Assembly (NCBI RefSeq): GCF_025971945.1
Contig: NZ_JAPDHW010000010.1
Span: 1 to 64,000, forward strand
DNA length: 64,000 nucleotides
From: Chryseobacterium kimseyorum
GTDB taxonomy: Bacteria > Bacteroidota > Bacteroidia > Flavobacteriales > Weeksellaceae
Direction of reading: 5' to 3'
Below, one piece after another: positions 47,663 through 56,650 of the stretch (positions are counted from its first letter, which is position 1; every line of letters begins with the position of its first letter). The notes under the pieces were generated by a model. The model was not told the DNA's origin. It did no database searches and was given only the letters and a program-made list of their open reading frames with translations. A program made the translations under genes and the position numbers.

Positions 47663-48421
47663 ATGAAGAGACAGTTGCTGATCCTCCTATTTTTTATAGG
47701 TAATCTGTTTTTTGCACAGCAGAAGATTTCCGGTAAAGTAATGAGCGAAAATGATATGGTCATCAGCTCTGTGCTTGTTGTCAATATTTCAAATGATAAA
47801 AAAACGTATAGCGATGCCACAGGTAATTTTGCGGTTGAAGGTTCTTCCAATGATGAATTGCGTTTTGTAAAGGTAGGATACGAAAGAGTTTCTAAAAAGG
47901 TGACCGACCCTGAAGCAGATTTGAAGATAACGTTAATCAGAATTCCTGAAGAAATAGAAGAGGTGGAAATTATTAATACTTCCGGAGATATAAAATCAGA
48001 TTCCAGAAGACTTGCAAAAGTTGACAGACGTGTTGAGCTCCAAAACAGTATTGGTCTGCCCAAAGCTCCTGCAGTACAGAGAGAAGTCGTTCCTACATGG
48101 AAAACGGTTTTTTCAAGAGGAATTCCGAATATCTTTCAACTGTATAAAATGCTGAGTGGTGATGCACGCCGTATGAGATCTCTATATAAATTTGAAGATG
48201 CATCCAGGTATATGAATTGGGTGATCAGCAGAACTGATGATGATTATTTTGCAGAACTGAATATTCCCAAAGATAATATCAAAGAGTTTTTAGGTTTTGC
48301 ATATCTGCAGTATCCGATCAGTTTAGACCATATAAAAGATGAAAATATCACTGGAGCTTTGTTTGAAATTGAAAAAGCTGCTCCTGAATATGTTAAACGC
48401 TTAGAAAACAGGAATAAATAG
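47663..48421 (+). CDS. Exported transthyretin-like protein, paralogue 2
   Basis: Protein of 252 residues with a signal peptide (FFIGNLFFAQ) and the same two-part plan as its neighbour. Its beta-sandwich segment VLVVNISNDKKTYSDATGNF is almost identical to the corresponding part of paralogue 3 (VLVVNISNDKKAYSDANGNF), so these two are recent duplicates. The shared motif is SGDIKSDSRRLAKVDRRVEL near 110. The C-terminal half diverges (PAVQREVVPTWKTVF). It ends immediately before paralogue 3, with no intergenic base, which supports co-translation. Confidence 0.72.
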   Translation: MKRQLLILLFFIGNLFFAQQKISGKVMSENDMVISSVLVVNISNDKKTYSDATGNFAVEGSSNDELRFVKVGYERVSKKVTDPEADLKITLIRIPEEIEEVEIINTSGDIKSDSRRLAKVDRRVELQNSIGLPKAPAVQREVVPTWKTVFSRGIPNIFQLYKMLSGDARRMRSLYKFEDASRYMNWVISRTDDDYFAELNIPKDNIKEFLGFAYLQYPISLDHIKDENITGALFEIEKAAPEYVKRLENRNK

Positions 48422-49225
48422 ATGCCGTGGCTGTCTTGCAAAATTTTCGCTGTACTGTTGATTCTGATTTCTGTCAGGATATTTTCTCAGCAGAAAATTT
48501 CGGGGAAGACCGTTAGCGAAAATGATCTGGTGATTACCAGTGTCTTGGTGGTTAATATTTCTAATGATAAAAAAGCATACAGCGATGCGAATGGGAATTT
48601 TGAAATAGAAGCTTCTGCTAATGATGAAATCAGATTCTCTAAAGCAGGATATGAAAGATCTTCCAGGCGTGTATTTGATTTGAATTCTTCGATGAACGTT
48701 GTTTTGTTGAGAATTCCTGAGGAAATTGAGTCCGTCGAAATTCTTGACCTTTCCGGAGATTTAAATAAAGATTCAAGGAAACTAGCCAGAGAAGATAAAG
48801 TCGCCAAACTTCAGAAAGATATAGGACTTCCCAAACCACCGGAAAAACCACGGGAAGTTCCGGCAGAACTGAAAAAGGTTCTCGTTGCCGCAGCTTTAGG
48901 TTCTGTAAATGTACAGGCAGTGTATGATTTGATCAGTGGTAAAGCGAGAAGGCAGAAAAGATGGTACAGATATGAAGATGTACAGGATAAAATCAGCTGG
49001 CTCCGTAAGCGGATTGATGATGAGTACTTTACAGAATCTGAGATTCCGGCTGAGAGGATTTCGGAATTTTTAGAATTTAGTTTTATCATAAAGCCAGACA
49101 TCTCATCGGAAATTAAAGAGCGAAATCTGTCTAAAGCGATGCTGGATATCGAAACTTTAATCCCCATCTATGTCGACAGATTAAAAAACAGCAGTATAGA
49201 TCACACCAAAACTTCCAACAAGTGA
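48422..49225 (+). CDS. Exported transthyretin-like protein, paralogue 3
   Basis: Protein of 267 residues whose ATG follows the preceding stop codon directly. The N-terminus MPWLSCKIFAVLLILISVRI is a signal peptide with a Cys that is not in a lipobox context. The beta-sandwich is near identical to that of paralogue 2. The shared motif SGDLNKDSRKLAREDKVAKL is near 118. The C-terminal part is rich in Arg and Lys (GKARRQKRWYRYED), and its helical segments align with those of paralogue 2. It overlaps the start of paralogue 4 by four bases (GTGA). Confidence 0.72.
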   Translation: MPWLSCKIFAVLLILISVRIFSQQKISGKTVSENDLVITSVLVVNISNDKKAYSDANGNFEIEASANDEIRFSKAGYERSSRRVFDLNSSMNVVLLRIPEEIESVEILDLSGDLNKDSRKLAREDKVAKLQKDIGLPKPPEKPREVPAELKKVLVAAALGSVNVQAVYDLISGKARRQKRWYRYEDVQDKISWLRKRIDDEYFTESEIPAERISEFLEFSFIIKPDISSEIKERNLSKAMLDIETLIPIYVDRLKNSSIDHTKTSNK

Positions 49226-50031
49226 AAAATAATTTTATCAAAACCTCTATTGCCGCTCTTTCTCTTATGACTGCGCAAGTTTTTGCACAACAAAAAGTTT
49301 CCGGCAACATAACAGATGAGGAGCATGTGAATATGAGTGCCGTTTCTGTTTTAAATATTACTAAAAATATCCAGGCGGTAAGTGATGTTTCGGGGAATTT
49401 CACCATTGAAGCTGATGAGAATGATGAACTTCGTTTCGTGAAAGAAAGTTATTACCGTACAGACAAGATCATTAAAAAAGAAAGTTTTACCAATCCGATG
49501 AACGTTATGCTTTTAAGAGCAGAAACACTAATTCCTGAGGTGAAAATAGAATACAGACCAACAGGAAATTTGGAAAAAGATAATCAGCATTTGAATGATT
49601 CGAAGAAAGTTGCCAAACTGAAATCTTCGATGGAAGAATATATAAAATCGCCAATTTCTGAACCAATTGCAAAAAATGAGATTCCCAAAACTTTTCAGGG
49701 TCATGATTTTAATGCAGGTCAGGTCAACGTGATTAATGTGATTGGCGAAGCAGTACGTTTAATCAAAAAAGCGTCCGCTCCTAAAATTACAGCACCGACA
49801 TTTGGAGAAACTCAGGATTTTTTAAAAAGAGTTAAAAGTGAAATCGATCTGAACTTTCTAAAAAGATATGGGATGAATGAAGAAGGCATTGACCATTTCC
49901 TCTACTATGCCGAGCGAGTAAATCATCTTTCAAAAAGATTCAGAAAAACTTTCAAACCTTCAGAGATAGCATATGAATTAAAAACTGCATTTGTAGAATA
50001 TTCTAAGCTGAATAAATTAAGCGGAGAGTAG
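49222..50031 (+). CDS. Exported transthyretin-like protein, paralogue 4
   Basis: Protein of 269 residues starting with GTG within the GTGA overlap. The signal peptide ends at QVFAQQ (about residue 22). A beta-sandwich domain follows (KVSGNITDEEHVNMSAVSVLN), then the shared motif TGNLEKDNQHLNDSKKVAKL near 115 and a longer helical C-terminal part. It is less similar to paralogues 2 and 3 than those are to each other. The cluster ends here; the convergent GNAT gene follows. Confidence 0.7.
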   Translation: MKNNFIKTSIAALSLMTAQVFAQQKVSGNITDEEHVNMSAVSVLNITKNIQAVSDVSGNFTIEADENDELRFVKESYYRTDKIIKKESFTNPMNVMLLRAETLIPEVKIEYRPTGNLEKDNQHLNDSKKVAKLKSSMEEYIKSPISEPIAKNEIPKTFQGHDFNAGQVNVINVIGEAVRLIKKASAPKITAPTFGETQDFLKRVKSEIDLNFLKRYGMNEEGIDHFLYYAERVNHLSKRFRKTFKPSEIAYELKTAFVEYSKLNKLSGE

Positions 50032-50045
50032 CAAAGCGATTCACA

Positions 50046-50558
50046 TTAATGATAAACAACGTCATAAATTTCATCTTTCAATTCTTCCAGATTTTCCGGA
50101 TGGTAATTGGATAATAGCCAAAGTTCAAGCGGTTTTTTTCCTTCACCATAGCTGGGCTGAATGTACATTTCATCAATCAGATGAAAACCGTTTCTCTGGT
50201 AAAACGAAAAACGTCGCTTAGAATCCTCATTTAAATGTTGAGGTTCAATTTCTAAAATAATTCTGGGATAATTTTTAAACAGATAATCGGTGATATGAGA
50301 ACCCAGTTTTTGATTTCTAAACTGAGCAAAAACCTCAAAATGTTCTACGAAAATATGACTCTTCAGTTCCCAAAGGACAAGGTATCCAATGTTTTCACAT
50401 TCATTTAAAACCGATATCACTTTTACTTGAGGATGCTCAAACAACCGCACAAACTTATACCAATCACGCCTTTCATCTTCAGGAAAACTGGAAGCATAAG
50501 AGTCGTAAATCTGCTGTACGCGGTAATCGTCAGGTGAGGTAATCTGTAAAAATTCCAT
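50046..50558 (-). CDS. GNAT family N-acetyltransferase
   Basis: Single-domain GNAT of 170 residues. The acetyl-CoA binding region is HFEVFAQFRNQKLGSHITDYLF near 73-94, with the Q/R-x-x-G-x-G/A motif (RNQKLGS). The N-terminal substrate part and the C-terminal PEDERRDWYKF-type motif near 26 vary. Substrate unknown. It lies on the minus strand after the PspC gene, with a 69-base gap. Confidence 0.85.
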   Translation of the reverse strand: MEFLQITSPDDYRVQQIYDSYASSFPEDERRDWYKFVRLFEHPQVKVISVLNECENIGYLVLWELKSHIFVEHFEVFAQFRNQKLGSHITDYLFKNYPRIILEIEPQHLNEDSKRRFSFYQRNGFHLIDEMYIQPSYGEGKKPLELWLLSNYHPENLEELKDEIYDVVYH

Positions 50559-50627
50559 GAGTAATTGTAATAGGTTGATTGTTGACTTTTATTTATAAAC
50601 CAAATTTAAGGCTGACTGCAATATAAA

Positions 50628-50849
50628 CTACAAATCAAAAACACTCGGTCTTCTGGTGATAAAAATATCTTTGATCCAAAGGGTAAAAGCCAATCCGAGG
50701 TAGATTAAAAAGAAAAAACCTGCCGTCGCAAAGGTAGAGTAAATAAAGAAAACCCGCAGTTTAGAAACAGGAATTCCCAGCTTAGCGCCCATTCTTGTGA
50801 GTACTCCAAACCATTCTCTTTCCATCTTATGACGCAGATTATCAAACAT
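50628..50849 (-). CDS. Small PspC-domain membrane protein
   Basis: Membrane protein of 73 residues. It shows the PspC segment REWFGVLTRMGAKLGIPVSKLR and a transmembrane helix (FATAGFFFLIYLGLAFTL). In enterobacteria PspC senses envelope stress; most Bacteroidota copies are uncharacterised. It overlaps the DUF2851 gene by eight bases, so both are translated from one transcript. Confidence 0.85.
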   Translation of the reverse strand: MFDNLRHKMEREWFGVLTRMGAKLGIPVSKLRVFFIYSTFATAGFFFLIYLGLAFTLWIKDIFITRRPSVFDL

Positions 50850-52116
50850 GATTGCTTTCTTTTAAAATTTTAAATCCTATGCTGCAATTTAAGCAATTTT
50901 TCGGTGTGCAGTAATTTTTGTAATGATAAATCACACTTTGGGTCTGCAGAGCATTTTTTATTTTTAAACCTAAATTTTTCCATCCATCCACGATTGAATT
51001 TTTCTCAGCAGAAAGTTCTCTGTAAAATGCCAGAACTTCATCCGCGATTTCTTCGTTGTGATATTTGTGGTATGTATATTTTAAAGGTAAAATGCTGTTA
51101 AGGATAATCAGTTCTATGAAATCTTTAGTCAAAACTTTGGGCTGATCAACAGGTGAAAGCTTACCGAAATTAAAATGATGATCCCAATATTCTGAAGCCT
51201 TTACATGAGTAAAAATTCCCAGTAGTTCATCCGTATTTTTAGCATTAATAATCTTCGAGAACAAATTCTGATGTTGGTAATAAAGATCTGCCAACTGCGA
51301 CAGACGCAGGGTAGGGAAGTTAGGAGGTCTTAATCGTAAAAACTTCGGACGGATAATTAAATCAGACAGATCAAATTTGGTTTTTAGGAACTCAAATTCT
51401 CTTTTCCAGATTTTCATCTGTTCGTCTTCCGGTTTTTCAAGCCAGCCTGAAATTCCAAACAGCAAAGCTTCAACTTGTGTTTTATTCTGTCTGATTTTAT
51501 TGAAGACCGTAAAATCTATGCTTTCTGCGATCTGTTTAAAAAGATGCGCATTTACTTTGAGTCCAAAGGCATAGGCGAGGCTGTGAAACAGGACAGCTTC
51601 ATAATTGTTTTTATGAATTTCTAAGTCTTTTTCAAGTTCTTCAGATTTTTCTTCAAGCTTTGTCAGCAAACTTTCTTCATGAAAATGAACAGGAATTTTA
51701 TGAGGATTAAAAATATCTTCACACGCAATAAACTGACTTTCTTTCAACAGCTTTTCATACTTCGTAAAAATATTTTCATCAATATGATTTCTCAATTCCA
51801 AAGTTGGAATGTTTTTCCTGTTGAGTTCATCAATGTCTGCATCATTTTGAAAAACGACATGAAGTATAATATTATCGTAGTTGGGATCTTTAGAATGTTG
51901 GTGGAAAATCCAATCGGAAGATCTTACATGAAGTTCTATATTTCCTGCTAAAATAACGTTGTTTATTTTGATTTTTGCCATCAGAAAATCCGGCCCGGAA
52001 TCTTTGTTCCACTTCCCGAAATCTAATATTTCAATAGGATTTCCGCTGAGATCACGGAAGTTGAAATGGGTGAATACTTTGAAATTCCAAAGATATTGTA
52101 ATAACTTTTCGTTCAT
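50842..52116 (-). CDS. DUF2851 family protein
   Basis: Cytoplasmic protein of 424 residues of the Bacteroidota-specific DUF2851 family, whose function is unknown. Typical parts are the N-terminal LQYLWNFKVFTHFNFRDLSGNPIEILDFGKWN, the central NIELHVRSSDWIFHQHSKDPNYDNIILHVVF with several conserved His/Asp, and C-terminal cysteines (CTPKNCLNCSIG). The His/Asp pattern in HVRSSDW-H resembles nuclease-like or metal-binding sites, but this is only suggestive. It overlaps the PspC gene by eight bases. Confidence 0.85.
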   Translation of the reverse strand: MNEKLLQYLWNFKVFTHFNFRDLSGNPIEILDFGKWNKDSGPDFLMAKIKINNVILAGNIELHVRSSDWIFHQHSKDPNYDNIILHVVFQNDADIDELNRKNIPTLELRNHIDENIFTKYEKLLKESQFIACEDIFNPHKIPVHFHEESLLTKLEEKSEELEKDLEIHKNNYEAVLFHSLAYAFGLKVNAHLFKQIAESIDFTVFNKIRQNKTQVEALLFGISGWLEKPEDEQMKIWKREFEFLKTKFDLSDLIIRPKFLRLRPPNFPTLRLSQLADLYYQHQNLFSKIINAKNTDELLGIFTHVKASEYWDHHFNFGKLSPVDQPKVLTKDFIELIILNSILPLKYTYHKYHNEEIADEVLAFYRELSAEKNSIVDGWKNLGLKIKNALQTQSVIYHYKNYCTPKNCLNCSIGFKILKESNHV

Positions 52117-52343
52117 CGGTGGTGATTTGTGTTACCACTAATTTAGGAAAAATTTAAGTTTGAAAAATTAATTGGAAGAAATTCCTCAGATGTTCAAACT
52201 TTTTTTATCTGAACCTTCCTGCATCCTGCAATGAACCTTCAGCAGGCAGAGAAGGTTTCTGCGTCTTAGTAAGAAGATCTTCAGGTTGTATCGGCAATCT
52301 TCCAACATTCTGGTACGAAGATTTTGAAGATAATTAATCAAAA
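52117..52343. other. Intergenic stretch with a coding-like minus-strand segment
   Basis: Between the DUF2851 gene and the bshA terminator lies about 227 bases. On the minus strand 52330-52205 reads as 41 codons without stop, containing NVGRLPIQPEDLL and SLPAEGSLQDAGRFR and ending in TAA at 52205-52207. There is no ATG; the only in-frame alternative start is TTG near 52297. The composition is gene-like (proline, glycine, balanced codons), but I recognise no family. It may be a remnant of a gene. Nothing else of note is present. Confidence 0.4.
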
Positions 52344-52373
52344 AAAAATCAGAGCGGTAAGGCTCTGATTTTT
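52344..52373 (-). terminator. Terminator of bshA
   Basis: AAAAATCAGAGC (52344-52355) pairs perfectly with GCTCTGATTTTT (52362-52373). On the minus strand it is followed by a nine-base T run, so it ends the bshA transcript. Confidence 0.92.
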
Positions 52374-52393
52374 GATTCTATATTATTTAAGTT

Positions 52394-53542
52394 TTAAGCC
52401 TTTGCCGGCTCCTTCTTAAAATTCTCAATCGTCGTTTTATACATCTCCTCGTAGATGGGAAGAATATTTTTAAGATCAAATTTAATCGCCTGTTCTTTAG
52501 CGTTAATCTTCATTTGAGTTAATAATTCTTCATTGCTTAAAAGTTTGATGGTGTAATTGCTCATTGCCTCAACATTTCCGATCTCTGCTAAAAATCCTGT
52601 TTCACCCTGAATATTTACTTCAGGAATTCCACCAGCATTTGAACTGATTACAGGCGTGTTTGCTGCCATGGCCTCCAACGCTGCCAAACCGAAGCTTTCC
52701 TGCTCAGACGGCAATAAAAAGACGTCCGAAAGCCTTAAAATTCTATACAAATCATTCACTTTTCCCAGAAGACGGATTTTTGAAATCAATTCCGGGTTTT
52801 CCTCCAAAAATGAATTCACTTTTTCCATGTCGGGACCTTCACCGATGATGATTAATTTAGATTTAACCTTCTTTTCGACACTTTTAAAAATCTGCAATAC
52901 TTCGTCCACACGTTTTACCGGTCTTAAGTTGGAAACGTGAATCAGAATCTTCTCATCTGCACTTGCAAACTGGGTTCGCTGGCATTCGTTGAGGTCTTCA
53001 AATTCTGTATTGTCAATGAAATTTGTAATGACCTGAATTTCTTTTTTAATATGGAAAAACTGCAGGGTGTCTTTCTTCAGACTTTCAGAAACGGAAGTAA
53101 TCGCATCTGACTGATTGATAGAAAATTCTACCGCGTGTTTATAGCTTGGATGCTGCCCCACCAAAGTAATGTCGGTACCGTGAAGTGTCGTCACCAAAGG
53201 GATGTCGTTATTGTCTTCCTTAAGCATCTGTTTCGCCGTAAACGCTGCATAGGCATAAGGAATCGCGTAATGAGCATGAAGTAAATCTAATTTATATAAG
53301 TTTACAACACGGTAAATCATTGAGCTCAACGCAATATCATAAGGCTGATACTGGAAAAGCGGGTAGGTCTGAACATTTACTTTATGAAAGAAAATATTGG
53401 GATTGGTAATATCTAATCTTGCAGGAAGTGCCGAACTGATGAAGTGTACTTCATAGCCTTTGTTGGCGAGAGACATCCCGAGTTCTGTTGCCACGATTCC
53501 GCTTCCGCCGTATGTTGGGTAGCAAAGTATTCCGATTTTCAT
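52394..53542 (-). CDS. bshA: N-acetyl-alpha-D-glucosaminyl L-malate synthase
   Basis: GT4 family retaining glycosyltransferase joining UDP-GlcNAc and L-malate, the first step of bacillithiol synthesis. The 382 residues start MKIGILCYPTYGGSGIVATE, the BshA signature. They continue with LLHAHYAIPYAYAAF, TLHGTDITLVGQHPSYK, HVSNLRPVKRVDEVL and the GT4 EX7E region LLPSEQESFGLAALEAMA. The bshB and bshC genes are not in the window. It lies downstream of the hypothetical and NagZ-like genes, with gaps of one and two bases, so all three form one operon on the minus strand. Confidence 0.95.
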   Translation of the reverse strand: MKIGILCYPTYGGSGIVATELGMSLANKGYEVHFISSALPARLDITNPNIFFHKVNVQTYPLFQYQPYDIALSSMIYRVVNLYKLDLLHAHYAIPYAYAAFTAKQMLKEDNNDIPLVTTLHGTDITLVGQHPSYKHAVEFSINQSDAITSVSESLKKDTLQFFHIKKEIQVITNFIDNTEFEDLNECQRTQFASADEKILIHVSNLRPVKRVDEVLQIFKSVEKKVKSKLIIIGEGPDMEKVNSFLEENPELISKIRLLGKVNDLYRILRLSDVFLLPSEQESFGLAALEAMAANTPVISSNAGGIPEVNIQGETGFLAEIGNVEAMSNYTIKLLSNEELLTQMKINAKEQAIKFDLKNILPIYEEMYKTTIENFKKEPAKA

Positions 53543-53543
53543 T

Positions 53544-54203
53544 TTATATTTTAGATGTATTTTGGTTTGATAGACAGTTCTTTTCGTAATATTCCATAAG
53601 AATTCCTGTATTGGTTTTCATCTCGATTTTGTCTTCTTCAAAATCACTTACCAAATTGGGACAAATATCTTTGAAGAAATTTCTGACGTGTCTTTTAATG
53701 ATTTTTTTCTTGTTTGGAGTCCAGGTTGAATTGTGAAAGTATATCAGTTGTGGTTTTTCATTTTTATACTGAAAAAAAACATTGACCAGATAAGAAGGTG
53801 TTACCGTATAATGATGAGCATTTCTGATTCCTCCGTCTGTGCCATAAGTAATATAAGCAGAGACTTCCCCAGTGTGGACTTTTTTGAGCCAGCAGTATTC
53901 TGTCTGTGGTTTTTTGGATGTGTAAAATACACATTCTCTCAGTTCCACTGTAATAGGTTCATGGCTGTTTTCCGGATTAACGTACTCAACTTTGTCCAGT
54001 GATTTTACCTTAATTTTCTCTCTTTTCTTTGAACCATTTTCTATAAAAATTAATTTTGAATCTCTGTCCATCACTTCAGTTAATTTTCCTGATCTTTTGC
54101 TTCCATCCAAAAAATAAAGAGTTGCTTCGAATTTTTTTTGCGCCTTTGCGTACAAAGAGAAAAATAAAATAAGAACTGAGAATATTTTTATAGTTTTCGA
54201 CAT
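53544..54203 (-). CDS. Exported protein of unknown function in the bshA operon
   Basis: No family recognised. It has 219 residues and a signal peptide (cleavage at AKAQ, near residue 21). It continues as a beta-rich domain with GKLTEVMDRDSKLIF and SLDKVEYVNP, resembling the small beta-barrel segment seen in other Bacteroidota exported proteins. Four cysteines are present (ECV, YCW, ICP, NCL). It sits one base before bshA and two bases after the GH3 gene. Confidence 0.68.
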   Translation of the reverse strand: MSKTIKIFSVLILFFSLYAKAQKKFEATLYFLDGSKRSGKLTEVMDRDSKLIFIENGSKKREKIKVKSLDKVEYVNPENSHEPITVELRECVFYTSKKPQTEYCWLKKVHTGEVSAYITYGTDGGIRNAHHYTVTPSYLVNVFFQYKNEKPQLIYFHNSTWTPNKKKIIKRHVRNFFKDICPNLVSDFEEDKIEMKTNTGILMEYYEKNCLSNQNTSKI

Positions 54204-54205
54204 GG

Positions 54206-55918
54206 TTACTGGTTTTTATAAGAAGAAGAGCCTTCCAAGATAATTCCCATTCCAGGCTTCAATTGGTCATTGACCAGGACCGGAAGTTTTCCTGAAATTT
54301 TTGTTTTACCATTGATGGCGTTTGCCGCCGCAGTCATCGAGTCGTCGTTGTTTTCATAAGATACCAAAACGGTCGATATTTTAGCTAAGTCGATATCTTT
54401 TAAGGCATAAGCGCTTCCAAAAACATTTAAAATTACATTTTGGGTTTTCTTTAAATCTGCCAAAACCTTTTTAGATTCACCCGAAATTTTATAAGGTTTG
54501 TAAGCTGTCGAATTATCTTTATGTAAGCCCACTATCACCGTAGAATTTGCAGGAATTGTTTTGATCTCTGATGCTTTTTTAACGATGACAGCAGAATTTA
54601 AATTCAGTTGATTGGCAAAAGTCTGGTAAGGAGCTTCTTCTAACGGAACGTAGTAACAGGTGTTTTTACAGTTCAGAGGAAGTAATTTCTTCTCGTCTTT
54701 TATCAACGTTAAAGCATTTGAATAAAGATTTTGAACAAGTTGTTTATGCGAATCATTATTAATATCCTGATTAACGTTTTCAGGTTTTTTTGGACTGTAT
54801 TGATTTAAACCTAAAAAATATTTGGTTAGTAAAATCTTCTTTACGCTTTCTTCCACTCGTGCCTGAGAAATTTCTCCATTGTCAATCGCTTTCTGAATCA
54901 GTTTTTTACCTTCAGCCACCCCTTGGGAAAAAAGCATAATATCATTTCCTGCTTTGAAAGCCAATGCATCCAATTCGCCCGGTTTGTATTTGTTGGCAAC
55001 AGCTCCCATGTTTAAAGCATCAGTGATAATCAAACCTTTATATCCGAATTTTTCCTTTAGTAAACCGGTAATAATGTTTTTTGAAATCGATGCAGGAATT
55101 CCTTTTCCCGATTCTAAGCTTGGAACGTAAAGGTGTGCAACCATCACGCCACCAATTCCTTTATCCATTAAGGCTTTGAAAGGTGCCAATTCGATGGAAT
55201 TTAACCGTTCTAAATTGTGTGAAACTACCGGAAGATCCAAATGTGAATCGGTATTGGTATCACCATGTCCTGGGAAATGCTTTATCGCTGCCAGAATAAT
55301 GTTATCCTGTAATCCATTAGAGTAGGAAAGTGCAGATTGAGTAACGTTGAAAACTTCAGAGCCAAAACTTCTGTTCCCGATAATCGGATTGTTTGGATTG
55401 GTATTAACATCTACAACCGGAGCAAAATCCCAGTTGATACCCATTCTTTTGCAGTCTTCAGCAATTTTTGCAGCCATCTGATAAATCAGATTTTTATCCT
55501 GAATTGCTCCCAGTGTCATCGCCCACGGAAATTTATATGCTGTGGCAATTCTTTGATACAGTCCCCATTCAGCATCCATCCCAATCATCAAAGGAACTTT
55601 TGATTTCTGCTGAAATTCATTCACTAAATTGATTTCTCTTGCGGCATCATCCTGCATCAGAATGAGTCCGCCAATTTTATCATTGATGACGATGTTTCTT
55701 ACCTGATTGATATGATTTTCGTCTTTATTGGTATATAATGCAACGATGAAGAGCTGACCCAATTTTTCGTCCTGAGAAAGAGACTTGTAAGTTTTTTCAA
55801 CCCACTGTTGAGCTTTCTTTTGATCTGACTGAGATATGTTTTTCGGCTGATATTGTGCTGAAACCTGGCAGTTGATAAACAGTATAATGAAGAGTAATTG
55901 AAAACCTACTTTGTTCAT
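54206..55918 (-). CDS. Exported GH3 family beta-N-acetylhexosaminidase (NagZ-like)
   Basis: Glycoside hydrolase family 3 enzyme of 570 residues, with a signal peptide (cleavage at VSAQ). The NagZ-like motif KHFPGHGDTNTDSHLDLP near 220 includes the His/Asp pair that NagZ uses instead of a separate C-terminal acid/base. DALNMGAV, the nucleophile segment of NagZ, follows. It would release beta-N-acetylglucosamine from peptidoglycan fragments in the periplasm. A C-terminal domain (about 400-570) contains the ABC-like DUF of GH3. I use the ATG at 55918; the upstream ATG at 55945 adds nine non-signal residues. It heads the operon that ends in bshA. Confidence 0.87.
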   Translation of the reverse strand: MNKVGFQLLFIILFINCQVSAQYQPKNISQSDQKKAQQWVEKTYKSLSQDEKLGQLFIVALYTNKDENHINQVRNIVINDKIGGLILMQDDAAREINLVNEFQQKSKVPLMIGMDAEWGLYQRIATAYKFPWAMTLGAIQDKNLIYQMAAKIAEDCKRMGINWDFAPVVDVNTNPNNPIIGNRSFGSEVFNVTQSALSYSNGLQDNIILAAIKHFPGHGDTNTDSHLDLPVVSHNLERLNSIELAPFKALMDKGIGGVMVAHLYVPSLESGKGIPASISKNIITGLLKEKFGYKGLIITDALNMGAVANKYKPGELDALAFKAGNDIMLFSQGVAEGKKLIQKAIDNGEISQARVEESVKKILLTKYFLGLNQYSPKKPENVNQDINNDSHKQLVQNLYSNALTLIKDEKKLLPLNCKNTCYYVPLEEAPYQTFANQLNLNSAVIVKKASEIKTIPANSTVIVGLHKDNSTAYKPYKISGESKKVLADLKKTQNVILNVFGSAYALKDIDLAKISTVLVSYENNDDSMTAAANAINGKTKISGKLPVLVNDQLKPGMGIILEGSSSYKNQ

Positions 55919-56033
55919 GATTTTTGAATAAGAACAAAAATACAATTAAAAAAAACAGCATAAACAAAGTTTTTCAGTTTTTTGGTATATGTTTTGATTC
56001 GGCTTAGTTACTAATAATATTAAATTTTATAAA

Positions 56034-56564
56034 ATGAGAAAATTTCTTCCACTTTTGATGCTGGCGTTCGTTAGTCTATTCATATTCAGCTGCGATAATA
56101 ACGATAATGAAGATGTAGTTGTGACTGAAGATACTTATGCTACAGCATACGATATTGCTCCTACTTTTTCTAGATCAACAAGCAATCTATATCAATTCTC
56201 TGATGAGTTTAACTCTCCTCTTGTAGAATCTGATGTTGTTTTAATTTATATGCAGACAGGAGTTGCAAACGGTTCACCTATCTGGAGATTATTACCCTAC
56301 ACGTTTTTTGTAGATAATGCAACTAATGACGAAGTTGACTATTCTTTTGATTTCAGCAAATTTGATATACAGATTAATGTAAATTCAACACCTACATTAA
56401 ACTTAGACAGTAACTCTACTTATTATGCAGGTAAAAGATTCAGAGTAGTGGTAGTTCCGGCAAAAACAGGTAAAAGCAGCGGAAGTAACGTAGATCATAA
56501 TGATTATAATGCTGTGGTTAAGTATTACGGAATTGACGAAGCTAAAATTAAATTAAAAAATTAA
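56034..56564 (+). CDS. Lipoprotein of unknown function
   Basis: The 176-residue protein has a lipobox FIFSC (Cys20) and an Asp/Asn-rich linker right after (DNNDNED), the usual Bacteroidota surface-lipoprotein export context. A beta-rich domain with YDIAPTFSRSTSNLYQF and KRFRVVVVPAK follows. I recognise no family. It is a single gene between convergent and divergent neighbours and has a strong terminator. Confidence 0.72.
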   Translation: MRKFLPLLMLAFVSLFIFSCDNNDNEDVVVTEDTYATAYDIAPTFSRSTSNLYQFSDEFNSPLVESDVVLIYMQTGVANGSPIWRLLPYTFFVDNATNDEVDYSFDFSKFDIQINVNSTPTLNLDSNSTYYAGKRFRVVVVPAKTGKSSGSNVDHNDYNAVVKYYGIDEAKIKLKN

Positions 56565-56597
56565 TTTACAAATATCTTTTCAGTTTTTTATAATTAA

Positions 56598-56636
56598 AAA
56601 GCTCCGGAATTTTTTCCGGAGCTTTGCTTTTTTATT
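56598..56636. terminator. Bidirectional terminator between lipoprotein and ribA genes
   Basis: AAAGCTCCGGAA (56598-56609) pairs perfectly with TTCCGGAGCTTT (56614-56625). T-rich tracts follow on both strands (GCTTTTTTATT on plus, TTTTTAATT on minus). It ends both converging transcripts. Confidence 0.92.
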
Positions 56637-56650
56637 GAGTTAGAGCTTTT

